Program-made: the position numbers and the translations under genes
Shown: one piece after another, positions 1-5,069 of the stretch
Numbering within the stretch: the stretch's first letter is position 1
How the letters are laid out: each line of letters starts with the position of its first letter
The notes under the pieces: generated by a model
Told to the model about the DNA's origin: nothing
Database searches by the model: none
What the model saw: only the letters and a program-made list of their open reading frames with translations
NCBI GenBank assembly: GCA_003165855.1
Contig: PMXH01000588.1
Location: 1 to 5,944 of the forward strand
DNA length: 5,944 bases
From: Acidobacteriaceae bacterium
Lineage (GTDB): Bacteria > Acidobacteriota > Terriglobia > Terriglobales > Acidobacteriaceae
Reading direction: 5' to 3'

Positions 1-1019
1 ATGCGCGTCTGCCCGCCCACCAGCACCACTTCATTGATCTTGCTGGTCTCCACGCCCGCATCTTTCATGCACTGCTTGCACGGTCCCACCGACCGCTGAA
101 TGATGTCTTCCACCATCCCTTCCAGCTTCGCCCGCGTCAGCTTCTTCACCAGATGTTTCGGCCCGCCGGCATCCGCCGTAATAAACGGCAGGTTGATCTC
201 GGTCTCCATCGTGGTCGAAAGCTCGATCTTCGCCCGCTCGGCCGCATCGCGCAGCCTCTGCAGCGCCATCTCGTTGCCCTTACCGCGCAGGTCGAGACCT
301 TCATCCTTCTTGAACTCATCGATCAGCCAGTCCACGATCCGCTGATCCAGGTTGTCGCCGCCCAGGTGCGTGTCACCGTTGGTGGCCTTCACCTCAATCA
401 CGCCCTCGCCCACTTCCAGAACCGAGATGTCAAAAGTCCCGCCGCCAAAATCGTAGACGGCAATCATCTCGTCCTTAGTCTTATCCAGACCATAGGCCAG
501 CGCCGCCGCCGTCGGTTCGTTGATGATGCGCTTCACTTCCAGCCCGGCAATCTGCCCGGCATCTTTCGTAGCCTGCCGCTGCGCGTCGTTAAAGTAAGCC
601 GGCACGGTGATCACCGCCTCGCTCACCTTTTCGCCCAGATAGTCTTCCGCCGCCTTCTTCAGCTTTTGCAGAATCAGCGCCGAAACCTGCGGAGGCGTGT
701 ACTCCTTGCCCTGCGCCAGCACGGCCACATGGTCGCCCGACTGGACAACCTTATAGGGCACCATCTTGATCTCTTCCGTCACTTCGTCGAAACGCCGCCC
801 CATAAAGCGCTTGATCGAATAAACCGTATTCTCCGGATTGGTGATAGCCTGCCGCTTCGCCACCTGCCCCACCAACCGCTCCCCAGTCTTGGTAAACCCC
901 ACCACGGACGGAGTAGTCCGCCCTCCTTCTTCATTCGCGATCACTTTAGGCTCTCCGCCCTCCATCACCGCCACGCAAGAATTGGTCGTCCCAAGGTCAA
1001 TCCCAATAATCTTGGCCAT
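1..1019 (-). CDS. dnaK: Chaperone protein DnaK (Hsp70), N-terminal part, cut by window edge
   Basis: Hsp70 chaperone; its ATPase domain cycles ATP to control peptide binding in the cytoplasm with DnaJ and GrpE. The visible 339 codons cover most of the nucleotide-binding domain (family length about 640 residues). Motifs seen: phosphate-1 loop [14 protein letters not shown] at residues 5-18, the SIKR lysine at residue 70, [18 protein letters not shown] around 138-155, phosphate-2 loop DFGGGTFD at 190-197, and LVGGQTR ending at 339. The start is fixed by [14 protein letters not shown] and by an AGGAGA Shine-Dalgarno at 1025-1030, 5 bases before the ATG. Residues 312-318 (GPCKQCM) carry a CxxC pair where E. 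coli DnaK has no cysteines. No grpE or dnaJ lies immediately upstream, and a promoter sits directly ahead, so dnaK is probably the first gene of its transcript. The substrate-binding domain lies outside the window. Confidence 0.98.
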   Translation of the reverse strand, partial: MAKIIGIDLGTTNSCVAVMEGGEPKVIANEEGGRTTPSVVGFTKTGERLVGQVAKRQAITNPENTVYSIKRFMGRRFDEVTEEIKMVPYKVVQSGDHVAVLAQGKEYTPPQVSALILQKLKKAAEDYLGEKVSEAVITVPAYFNDAQRQATKDAGQIAGLEVKRIINEPTAAALAYGLDKTKDEMIAVYDFGGGTFDISVLEVGEGVIEVKATNGDTHLGGDNLDQRIVDWLIDEFKKDEGLDLRGKGNEMALQRLRDAAERAKIELSTTMETEINLPFITADAGGPKHLVKKLTRAKLEGMVEDIIQRSVGPCKQCMKDAGVETSKINEVVLVGGQTR

Positions 1020-1048
1020 AATCGTCTCCTGTTGTCTTTCCTGATGCA

Positions 1049-1078
1049 CATAAGTGCTTTGTAATCAATGCGCTTATG
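1049..1078 (-). promoter_or_regulatory. Inverted repeat in the dnaK leader (candidate operator or mRNA hairpin)
   Basis: Arms CATAAGTGC (1049-1057) and GCGCTTATG (1070-1078) are complementary at 8 of 9 positions; the exception can still form a G-U pair in RNA. They are separated by 12 bases. The repeat lies between the predicted dnaK transcription start and the ribosome binding site, where CIRCE operators and RNA thermometers are found in other heat-shock genes. The sequence itself is not CIRCE or HAIR. A regulatory role is inferred. Confidence 0.45.
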
Positions 1079-1093
1079 ATTGCCAACAACCCC

Positions 1094-1122
1094 ATGCTAA
1101 GACCTGAGTGGAATGTTGTCAA
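1094..1122 (-). promoter_or_regulatory. Sigma70-like promoter of dnaK
   Basis: On the minus strand a perfect -35 box TTGACA (1117-1122) is followed after exactly 17 bases by TAGCAT (1094-1099), which matches the -10 consensus at 4 of 6 positions. The predicted start of transcription is near 1087, giving a leader of about 65-70 bases before the dnaK ATG. No sigma32-type box and no CIRCE sequence (TTAGCACTC-N9-GAGTGCTAA) is present. The assignment is by consensus and position only. Confidence 0.6.
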
Positions 1123-1202
1123 GGTTTAGATGCTGTTGCTGAGGAGGAAGTTGCGGACAATGGGAAGGGATCGTGTGGGGACGGCAGCCCTCGGCCGCCC
1201 AT

Positions 1203-1219
1203 GCCGAGCAACGCTCGGC
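1203..1219. repeat. Perfect short hairpin, GCCGAGC-AAC-GCTCGGC
   Basis: A perfect 7-bp GC-rich stem with a 3-base loop. On the plus strand it is followed by TTGCTCTTGCTT, which is T-rich but not a clean T run, so it is at best a weak terminator. It could also belong to a dispersed intergenic palindrome family, which cannot be judged from one copy. Confidence 0.4.
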
Positions 1220-1326
1220 TTGCTCTTGCTTGCGGCCTTCAACGTGAGCCGCGTCGCTTCTCATGCTGGCCGGCTAACCTCGAAGACGAGGGTGACTGCC
1301 AGAAGGCCGCAGGAGTGATTCTGCGT

Positions 1327-1332
1327 TATACT
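1327..1332 (+). promoter_or_regulatory. Candidate -10 box for the 495-residue protein gene
   Basis: TATACT matches the -10 consensus at 5 of 6 positions and would start a transcript near 1339, about 33 bases before the chosen GTG. No good -35 box is found 16-18 bases upstream (only GTGACT at 1292-1297, too far away), so the call is tentative. Confidence 0.3.
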
Positions 1333-1371
1333 CTCGGCGTCTCCGATCCGTATGTCTTGGGTGAAGGCAAC

Positions 1372-2859
1372 GTGAAACACCATACTTCCCTGTCGCTAAT
1401 CGCGCTGCTTCTGTGCTGCCTAACACCGCCCCTCCTCTCGCAGAATCCTCAACCGGCGAATCGCGGAGAGCAGCTTCTCTCGTGTGGCGATTGGGCAAAG
1501 CTCTCGATGAGAATCGACACCCCTGAAGACCTAGACAGGTGGCTCAGTGCGAGGCAGGGCAATGGCCTCGCCACGGACGACCCAAAGCAAGTTGTGGAGA
1601 CCGTTAAGCTGCCGTACTTGCGTGGCTTGCAATATGGCTACCTCGCCGCCTTCGAGGATAGCTACAGGGCCGTGCACTCCGGATATGGCTACAGGTTGCG
1701 CTCGGAATCCAGCGAAGGCCCCGACAACGAACTGCCTGCGACATGGAGCACCTCGTTCCTTCCGCGCCCCGCCATGCCACTGGCTAACTTCGTGAGCGCG
1801 ATAGACGGCTTTTGTGCCAGCCCCGACCACGCGCACAAGGACGTGGCAGAAGCCGTAATCGCCGTGCTCAACGAACAGGATGCCTGGGCCGATAGGATCG
1901 GGCAGGAAGGGAGAAACGAATTGTTCGTCAGTTTCGGATGCTCGCAGTACCGCGATCATCCGAGAACCTCGTTTGTCGATGGCTACAGGGACGGCCAGCG
2001 CATGTTCTGGATGCTCCTAAGAAAGGCAGGACTACCAGACAGAATTCCCGCGTGGAGGGATCTTCTGGCAGGGCTTAACACTCATCAGTTTGAACTTCCG
2101 GCGGGCAAAGAGCTAAGCTCGGCAGTCCACGACTTCTGCGCGGACGCAAAGAATAAAGACATAACTTTTGTGTTTGCGGCCAAGATAGCTGCGCTGCAGG
2201 CCCGCGGCGAGAATGAAGCCGCTGACTCACTCCTCAAACCTTACTACTGCAGCGACCTACCAGCAGTGTGGGCAAATGGGTGGCAGATGAAGGGCCAAAC
2301 ATGCCTAGGAGTAATTGTGTTTCTAGCGACCAAACCAGCGCTGGAGAAGCCGCTCAGTTACATGGTTGGCATTATCAACGCCTCGCAGAGTAACGTCGAG
2401 GTTGACTGGTCGCAATGGTCTTTAGCTTGGAAGGACAAGAAGGAAGACAAACTTAGCCCCGCGCTTGACCCAGACAGGGTTGCCCACTCAATCGAGCGAC
2501 GCTCGACCATCGCAGCATCGCTTGCAGCCTTCGGGGCCTCGATGTCGGCGAACACACCGCAAAAGGCCGTCATAACCGGGCCGCAGGGCACCAGCACCGT
2601 GGCTATTTACCCGCAGCCGGGTCAGGCTGCCGCCGCCGCGTCGCAGGCTGCCGCCACGACCGCAAGGCCCGGAATGGAGCTTGCGAGCACGCTCTCCGAT
2701 TCGTCTCTGCGGCGGACCACGCTGTTTCCTGGCAAGGAAACCGGCGGCAGAATGGTGTATTTTGGAAAGCCGAAAAATAACGCAGAACTATCAGTAGAAG
2801 TGCGCATACCCGGCCTGCCGAAGTTCTCGATCCCGGTGAGCGATGTCACCCATCAGTGA
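1372..2859 (+). CDS. Exported protein with tandem Cys/GxxxG modules and an acidobacterial-type C-terminal domain
   Basis: Function unknown. The GTG at 1372 is chosen because it opens a Sec-type signal peptide (VKHH, then hydrophobic residues 6-23) and has AAGG 4 bases upstream; the frame is open back to 1108 without recognisable protein. The product is 495 residues. The mature part has six cysteines (38, 148, 190, 256, 293, 311). It seems to contain two copies of one module: C38, then GLQYG at 85-89, then FVSAIDGFC at 140-148; and C190, then GYRDG at 204-208, then LSSAVHDFC at 248-256. The module resembles the small helical Rap1a/Tai immunity-type fold (a GxxxG helix, then a Cys-containing helix), but this is a weak pattern match. 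Residues 329-350 and 440-490 (VGIINASQSNVEVDW, SIERR, RRTTLFPG, MVYF, SVEVRIPG) look like a beta-sandwich signature I associate with acidobacterial secreted proteins, split by an Ala/Gln-rich linker at 415-432. Likely periplasmic or surface. Confidence 0.78.
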   Translation: MKHHTSLSLIALLLCCLTPPLLSQNPQPANRGEQLLSCGDWAKLSMRIDTPEDLDRWLSARQGNGLATDDPKQVVETVKLPYLRGLQYGYLAAFEDSYRAVHSGYGYRLRSESSEGPDNELPATWSTSFLPRPAMPLANFVSAIDGFCASPDHAHKDVAEAVIAVLNEQDAWADRIGQEGRNELFVSFGCSQYRDHPRTSFVDGYRDGQRMFWMLLRKAGLPDRIPAWRDLLAGLNTHQFELPAGKELSSAVHDFCADAKNKDITFVFAAKIAALQARGENEAADSLLKPYYCSDLPAVWANGWQMKGQTCLGVIVFLATKPALEKPLSYMVGIINASQSNVEVDWSQWSLAWKDKKEDKLSPALDPDRVAHSIERRSTIAASLAAFGASMSANTPQKAVITGPQGTSTVAIYPQPGQAAAAASQAAATTARPGMELASTLSDSSLRRTTLFPGKETGGRMVYFGKPKNNAELSVEVRIPGLPKFSIPVSDVTHQ

Positions 2860-2865
2860 ATCAGG

Positions 2866-3159
2866 CTAGGCGGCGCCAGTAACTGCATCCTCTTCGACGA
2901 ACGCAAGCTTTCCGTCCACGACCTTCCACAGGCCGTACTGCGGGTTCACGCTCATCACGTAGACGTCAGTGTGTCCCGTGAATATCTCCAAAGCATAACT
3001 TTCTGCCTTCATCTGGTCAGCGAACGCATTTACAAGTGGCCCCTGACGGCGCTGTCTGGTGAAATTAGCAACGACGAATGCACTCTCTGGATTGTTCCGG
3101 TCGATCCCTCCCGCCAACATCTTGTCTAAGATTGCCCGCCGAACCTGCTGAGAGTTCAT
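2866..3159 (-). CDS. Hypothetical protein, 97 residues
   Basis: I do not recognise the family. The ATG at 3159 is chosen because GGAGG (3164-3168) lies 4 bases upstream, a strong Shine-Dalgarno; the frame is open for another 90 codons upstream, but that part lacks sensible composition. The N-terminal third is helical and basic (MNSQQVRRAILDKML), the middle carries NFTRQRRQGPLVNAF, and the C-terminal half looks like alternating beta strands (YALEIFTG, DVYVMSVN, YGLWKVVDGKLAFV), ending acidic. There is no signal peptide or membrane segment, so it is probably a small cytoplasmic alpha/beta protein. The gene converges on the exported-protein gene with 6 bases between stop codons, so the two transcripts probably overlap at their 3' ends. 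Confidence 0.72.
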   Translation of the reverse strand: MNSQQVRRAILDKMLAGGIDRNNPESAFVVANFTRQRRQGPLVNAFADQMKAESYALEIFTGHTDVYVMSVNPQYGLWKVVDGKLAFVEEDAVTGAA

Positions 3160-3163
3160 GTTT

Positions 3164-3168
3164 CCTCC
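3164..3168 (-). promoter_or_regulatory. Shine-Dalgarno GGAGG deciding the start of the 97-residue gene
   Basis: GGAGG followed by AAAC and ATG on the minus strand. It is one of the strongest ribosome binding sites in the window and supports the 3159 start over the upstream open frame. Confidence 0.7.
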
Positions 3169-3373
3169 ATACTCCAGGCATTTCCTTCCCAATCTTAACC
3201 GAGGGGCCTGCACCAAGAGCGCGCACCAAGCTTCGCGTCTGTTGACAATTGTGGTCCTGGCCCATGCTTCGCGCACCTTGCGAAAAACGTGGGATTCCAC
3301 GGTCCCATCCCTCTGGGGATTTTGTTGATTCACCCCACTCTTTCCCGTACCCTTAAAACCCAAGCAGCCAACC
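3169..3373. other. Intergenic region with no supported gene
   Basis: This stretch lies between the divergent 97-residue gene and the antitoxin remnant. It holds a small palindrome ACAATTGT near 3245, a CGTGG/CCACG stem near 3288-3301, and a weak -35/-10 pair on the plus strand (TTGATT 3325-3330, 17 bases, TACCCT 3348-3353) that could once have served the remnant. None is strong. The minus strand has TAAGAT about 40 bases before the 97-residue gene but no matching -35 box. Confidence 0.4.
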
Positions 3374-3490
3374 ATGACCATCGAAATCCGCGACGCAGCC
3401 TTGGAGGCAGAATCCGAAAGCAACTCCAAGCCACCGGCTCCAGCAGCGTCGGGGAAGTGCCGCTCCGCCTGCTCGAAGCCACCTCACCCC
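3374..3490 (+). pseudogene. Remnant of a small antitoxin gene, frameshifted and cut by a repeat element
   Basis: From the ATG at 3374 the frame reads MTIEIRDAALEA; the next frame, from 3409, continues RIRKQLQATGSSSV and then a leucine-rich helix (EVPLRLLEA). Inserting one base at 3408/3409 joins them into about 36 residues resembling the N-terminus of small type II antitoxins I associate with Acidobacteriota (MTIEI.D..LE.RI...L...G..SVEE.L..LL). The reading then runs into the repeat element at 3491 and stops at 3499-3501, so the toxin-binding half is missing. Beyond the element, at 3721-3747, one frame reads ALARESKPR and stops, possibly the old C-terminus, but this is weak. There is no clear ribosome binding site. 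The family match is from memory of pattern, not a search. Confidence 0.5.
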
Positions 3491-3713
3491 TGTCATCCTG
3501 AGCGGAGTGGCTGCTTCGCGCTTCGCGAAGCAGCCGCGCAGTCGAAGGATCCCTACCCGCGGGCAGTGACGCCGACCCCGCAGGGAGTTTCCACCACTGC
3601 CCCGGACTGCGCCGCGAGAACTCCCTCAGTCGTCATCGTCAGCCCAGCGTGCAAGGGATCCTTCGACTGCGTTGTCGCTCGCTTCGCGACCGCCAACTCT
3701 GCTCAGGATGACA
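3491..3713. repeat. Compound inverted-repeat element with TGTCATCCTGAG ends (REP/MITE-like)
   Basis: The left unit (3491-3554) starts TGTCATCCTGAGCG and ends GTCGAAGGATCCCTA. The right unit (3654-3713) is its inverted copy, from AGGGATCCTTCGACTGCG to CTCAGGATGACA. The left unit contains a perfect 12-bp stem GGCTGCTTCGCG (3509-3520) with CGCGAAGCAGCC (3524-3535) and a 3-base loop; the right unit has GTCGC (3674-3678) with GCGAC (3686-3690). The 99-base core has interlocking inverted repeats: GGGCAGTG (3561-3568) with CACTGCCC (3595-3602), and AGGGAGTT (3582-3589) with AACTCCCT (3619-3626). I associate the TGTCATCCTGAG...GTCGAAGGATCC type with intergenic repeats in Acidobacteriota genomes. No transposase is present and no target duplication is obvious. 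Any frame open through it is fortuitous. Confidence 0.78.
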
Positions 3714-3761
3714 AAAGAGGCGCTTGCACGCGAGTCAAAACCGCGCTAGGGTTGTAGGCAT

Positions 3762-3944
3762 ATGAGCGACCTGCGCAGCCAGATCGACAGCCTCTCCCCT
3801 GCGGAGAAGGCGGACCTGCTCGATACGGTCTGGGAAAGCCTGGAAGCAGACTCCGCATCACTGACGGAGGCGCAACGGGCGGAGCTTGACTACCGCATCG
3901 CCCGCCATGAGCAGAACCCCTCCGATGTCATTCCGTGGCAGTAA
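3762..3944 (+). CDS. Antitoxin of a ParE-type system (PF09720 addiction-module component)
   Basis: A 60-residue protein with the layout of the small 'putative addiction module component' family (Unstab_antitox, TIGR02574): helical LSPAEKADLLDTVWESL at 10-26, then LTEAQRAELDYRIARHEQNP at 35-54 and a terminal IPWQ; the family typically ends in a Trp-containing tail after an NP motif. It would bind and neutralise the ParE/RelE-type toxin encoded 26 bases downstream. The gene is complete (usual length 60-80). The ATG at 3762 has only a weak TAGG as ribosome binding site. The compound repeat element ends 48 bases upstream and no good promoter lies between, so the module may depend on transcription from the left or on a promoter within the element. 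Confidence 0.85.
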   Translation: MSDLRSQIDSLSPAEKADLLDTVWESLEADSASLTEAQRAELDYRIARHEQNPSDVIPWQ

Positions 3945-3970
3945 GTCAGGGCGGGCCTGTTTAAAAAGCC

Positions 3971-4287
3971 GTGACTCTCCCGGTCGTCTGGACCCCAGAG
4001 GCAAATGAAGATTTGCTGGAAGCGCGGGCGTGGTATGACAACATTCGCCCAGAACTTGGGAGCGTTTCGCCCGGGCAGTCGAAGCCACGGTTGAATCAAT
4101 CGCTGAACATCCACGGCAATTTCCTGTCGTCCACCGGAATCTTCGCCGCGCTGGGGTGTGGCGCTTTCCGTATAGCGTATTCTTCGAGTTGCAAGAAGAT
4201 CGGATCGTGGTAATCGCCTGCTTCCACGGCAGACGCAACCCGAGACGCTGGCAATCGCGGTACCCCGATTATGACGAGGAAAGATGA
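3971..4287 (+). pseudogene. ParE/RelE-family toxin, broken by a one-base deletion
   Basis: Toxins of this fold either poison DNA gyrase (ParE) or cleave mRNA on the ribosome (RelE). The GTG at 3971 follows an in-frame stop at 3962-3964 and opens VTLPVVWTPEANEDLLEARA, WYDNIRPELG (residues 1-30), a typical ParE start. After the GGG at 4058-4060 this frame degenerates and ends at 4213. From 4063 the neighbouring frame continues RFARAVEATVESIAEHP, then VHRNLRRAGVWRFPYSVFF, then DRIVVIACFHGRRNPRRW, and stops at 4285-4287. Restoring one G (GGGG) gives LGERFARAV and an unbroken 105-residue toxin of normal length with the family's RFPYS and V.A..HGRR.P motifs. It is either a recent inactivating mutation or a sequencing error. 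Its antitoxin lies immediately upstream, and its last 17 bases overlap the next small frame. Confidence 0.85.
4058..4060 (+). other. Site of the frameshift in the toxin gene (GGG where GGGG is expected)
   Basis: The conserved reading switches from the frame ending at 4060 to the frame starting at 4063; one extra G here restores ELGERFA. Short G runs are common places for replication slippage and for sequencing or assembly errors. Confidence 0.75.
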
Positions 4288-4432
4288 GCAAGATGCCGCG
4301 CACGACGCCTGGTTTCGCGCCAAGGTGCAGGAAGCGCTAAGCGATCCCCGGCCCGCCATCCCGCACAAAGAGGTTGAAGCGCACTTTGCAAAGAGAAGAG
4401 CCGCCGCGATAGCTCCCCCCCCCCGCACTTAG
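4271..4432 (+). CDS. Short antitoxin-like protein overlapping the toxin 3' end, possibly a fragment
   Basis: A 53-codon frame starts with ATG 17 bases before the end of the restored toxin frame. It contains DAWFRAKVQEALSDPRP (residues 12-28) and IPHKEVEAHFAKRRAAA (30-46), a pattern I associate with the toxin-binding C-terminal half of RelB/DinJ-like and related antitoxins (DAWFR..V..AL.DPRP.IPH.EV). The N-terminal DNA-binding half is missing or very short, so this could be an antitoxin fragment, or a complete mini-antitoxin in toxin-first order. The last codons run through ten C residues (4415-4424), encoding Pro-Pro-Pro-Arg-Thr and a stop. It is too short to be safe from chance, but the motif is better than random; no clear ribosome binding site serves this ATG. 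Confidence 0.5.
   Translation: MTRKDEQDAAHDAWFRAKVQEALSDPRPAIPHKEVEAHFAKRRAAAIAPPPRT
4415..4424 (+). repeat. Homopolymer run of ten C
   Basis: C10 near the 3' end of the 53-codon antitoxin-like frame, the longest mononucleotide run in the window. Loss of one C would change the tail to PPPHLGLKR and stop; gain of one or loss of two would extend the frame by about 30 codons. It is a possible slippage site or a sequencing weak point. Confidence 0.8.
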
Positions 4433-4634
4433 GGCTGAAGAGATAGCGCGCAAAACAAAACGCCCCAGACTCTTTCGAGTCGTGGGACGTATGTCGATCA
4501 GCCCTCCCCCAAGTGCTGCTCAATCAGAAGACTAAACGGAAGCCGCACATTGGTAAATGGCTAGTTCGGGCTACTACCAGCACGAAGGTAACCACCCGCG
4601 GGCGATCCGGAACGCGCGTGATCATCCGGGACTG
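4433..4634. other. Spacer between the toxin-antitoxin remnants and the cupin gene
   Basis: About 200 bases with no supported gene. An imperfect hairpin at 4463-4486 (CCCCAGACTC, TTTC, GAGTCGTGGG, with a 2-base internal mismatch) lacks a T run, so it is at most a weak transcript end. The plus-strand frames here are short and show no recognisable motif; the stretch may be decayed remains of the neighbouring module. Confidence 0.35.
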
Positions 4635-5069
4635 TTACTTCACCGGAATCAAATCGAACTTCCCCGACGATTCCTCATAGAACAGCGCGCCCTCTTTCGC
4701 GTCGCCGCCGCTCCAGTGTTTGTGTCCACCGGGGACGCGTAGGAAGTCACCCGCGGCTACGCGCTTTTCGCCCGCGTCGTCCTTGTACAAATATGCGCCC
4801 TTCACCACGACGATCCAGACATCGTTCGTGTGGGTGTGCATTCCGGAATCCTGTCCCGGATCGAACTTGGTGAAAGTGGCGTGCGCTCCCTTGTCGGCGT
4901 CGCCCCAGATTTTAGCCATGGACACACCCTTCACCCTTGTCGTGTAATTTGCCTGATCCGAGGAGACATAAACGACTTTCTTCATTTCGTTCTGCCCGTG
5001 GACCCTCCCCACGGACCACGCGGCGATCATCGCCGCCACCACTCCGACTACCAAAAGTGACCGTTTCAT
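4635..5069 (-). CDS. Periplasmic single-domain cupin protein
   Basis: A 144-residue protein with a Sec signal peptide (MKRSLLVVGVVAAMIAAW, probable cut after VHG at 23-25) and one cupin beta-barrel. Cupin motif 1 is G72-x5-H78-T-H80-x3-V84-x6-G91: spacing is canonical but the usual metal-binding Glu is Val, with Asp83 beside it. Motif 2 is G107-x5-P113-x-G115-x2-H118, perfect. So three histidines plus possibly Asp83 or a late Glu (residues 132-133) could hold a metal. Enzymes, sugar-binding proteins and ChrR-type sensors share this fold, so the reaction is not determined; export suggests a periplasmic role. The ATG at 5069 has AGGAGA (5075-5080) 5 bases upstream. It is divergent from vapB and probably monocistronic. 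Its insertion between TA modules seems incidental. Confidence 0.93.
   Translation of the reverse strand: MKRSLLVVGVVAAMIAAWSVGRVHGQNEMKKVVYVSSDQANYTTRVKGVSMAKIWGDADKGAHATFTKFDPGQDSGMHTHTNDVWIVVVKGAYLYKDDAGEKRVAAGDFLRVPGGHKHWSGGDAKEGALFYEESSGKFDLIPVK

Larger units (their letters stand above)
1123..1371. other. Intergenic region between dnaK and the 495-residue protein gene
   Basis: With the dnaK leader and promoter this makes about 350 bases without a convincing gene. The frame of the downstream gene stays open back to an ATG at 1108, but that stretch overlaps the dnaK promoter and encodes no recognisable sequence, and a signal peptide starts only at 1372. A 62-codon frame from 1130 has a GAGGAGG about 12 bases before its second ATG, yet shows nothing recognisable and is probably chance. 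The region contains a GC-rich stretch around 1175-1240 with stem-loop potential. Confidence 0.5.

Noticed and set aside
153..1064. Long plus-strand open frame (303 codons) opposite dnaK
   Set aside because: It is antisense to a perfectly conserved dnaK frame; its translation is rich in Arg/His/Leu with no recognisable motif, as expected from the reverse of a GC-rich gene.
1094..1122. CIRCE or sigma32 control of dnaK
   Set aside because: No TTAGCACTC/GAGTGCTAA pair and no CCCCAT-type -10 box at the right spacing; only a sigma70-like pair and a different inverted repeat are seen.
1203..1219. Intrinsic terminator upstream of the exported protein gene
   Set aside because: The stem is perfect but short (7 bp) and the following bases TTGCTCTTGC do not form a T run; kept only as a hairpin.
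3325..3353. Promoter for the antitoxin remnant (TTGATT, 17 bases, TACCCT)
   Set aside because: Only 4 of 6 and 3 of 6 matches, close to what chance gives; mentioned in the intergenic entry only.
3491..3713. CRISPR array
   Set aside because: The repeats are inverted, not direct, and there are only two units with no equal-length spacers.
3374..3757. 127-codon plus-strand frame through the repeat element
   Set aside because: Only its first 12 codons look like protein (the antitoxin remnant); the rest is translated repeat element (HPCHPERSG-type sequence), a common false gene.
4284..4340. Eighteen-codon frame starting ATGAGCAAG with a GAGG ahead of it
   Set aside because: The ribosome binding site is good but the peptide (MSKMPRTTPGF...) is unlike any antitoxin, and the overlapping frame from 4271 carries the recognisable motif.
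4557..4742. 61-codon plus-strand frame starting MASSGYYQ
   Set aside because: Most of it is antisense to the 3' end of the cupin gene, and it shows no ribosome binding site or motif.
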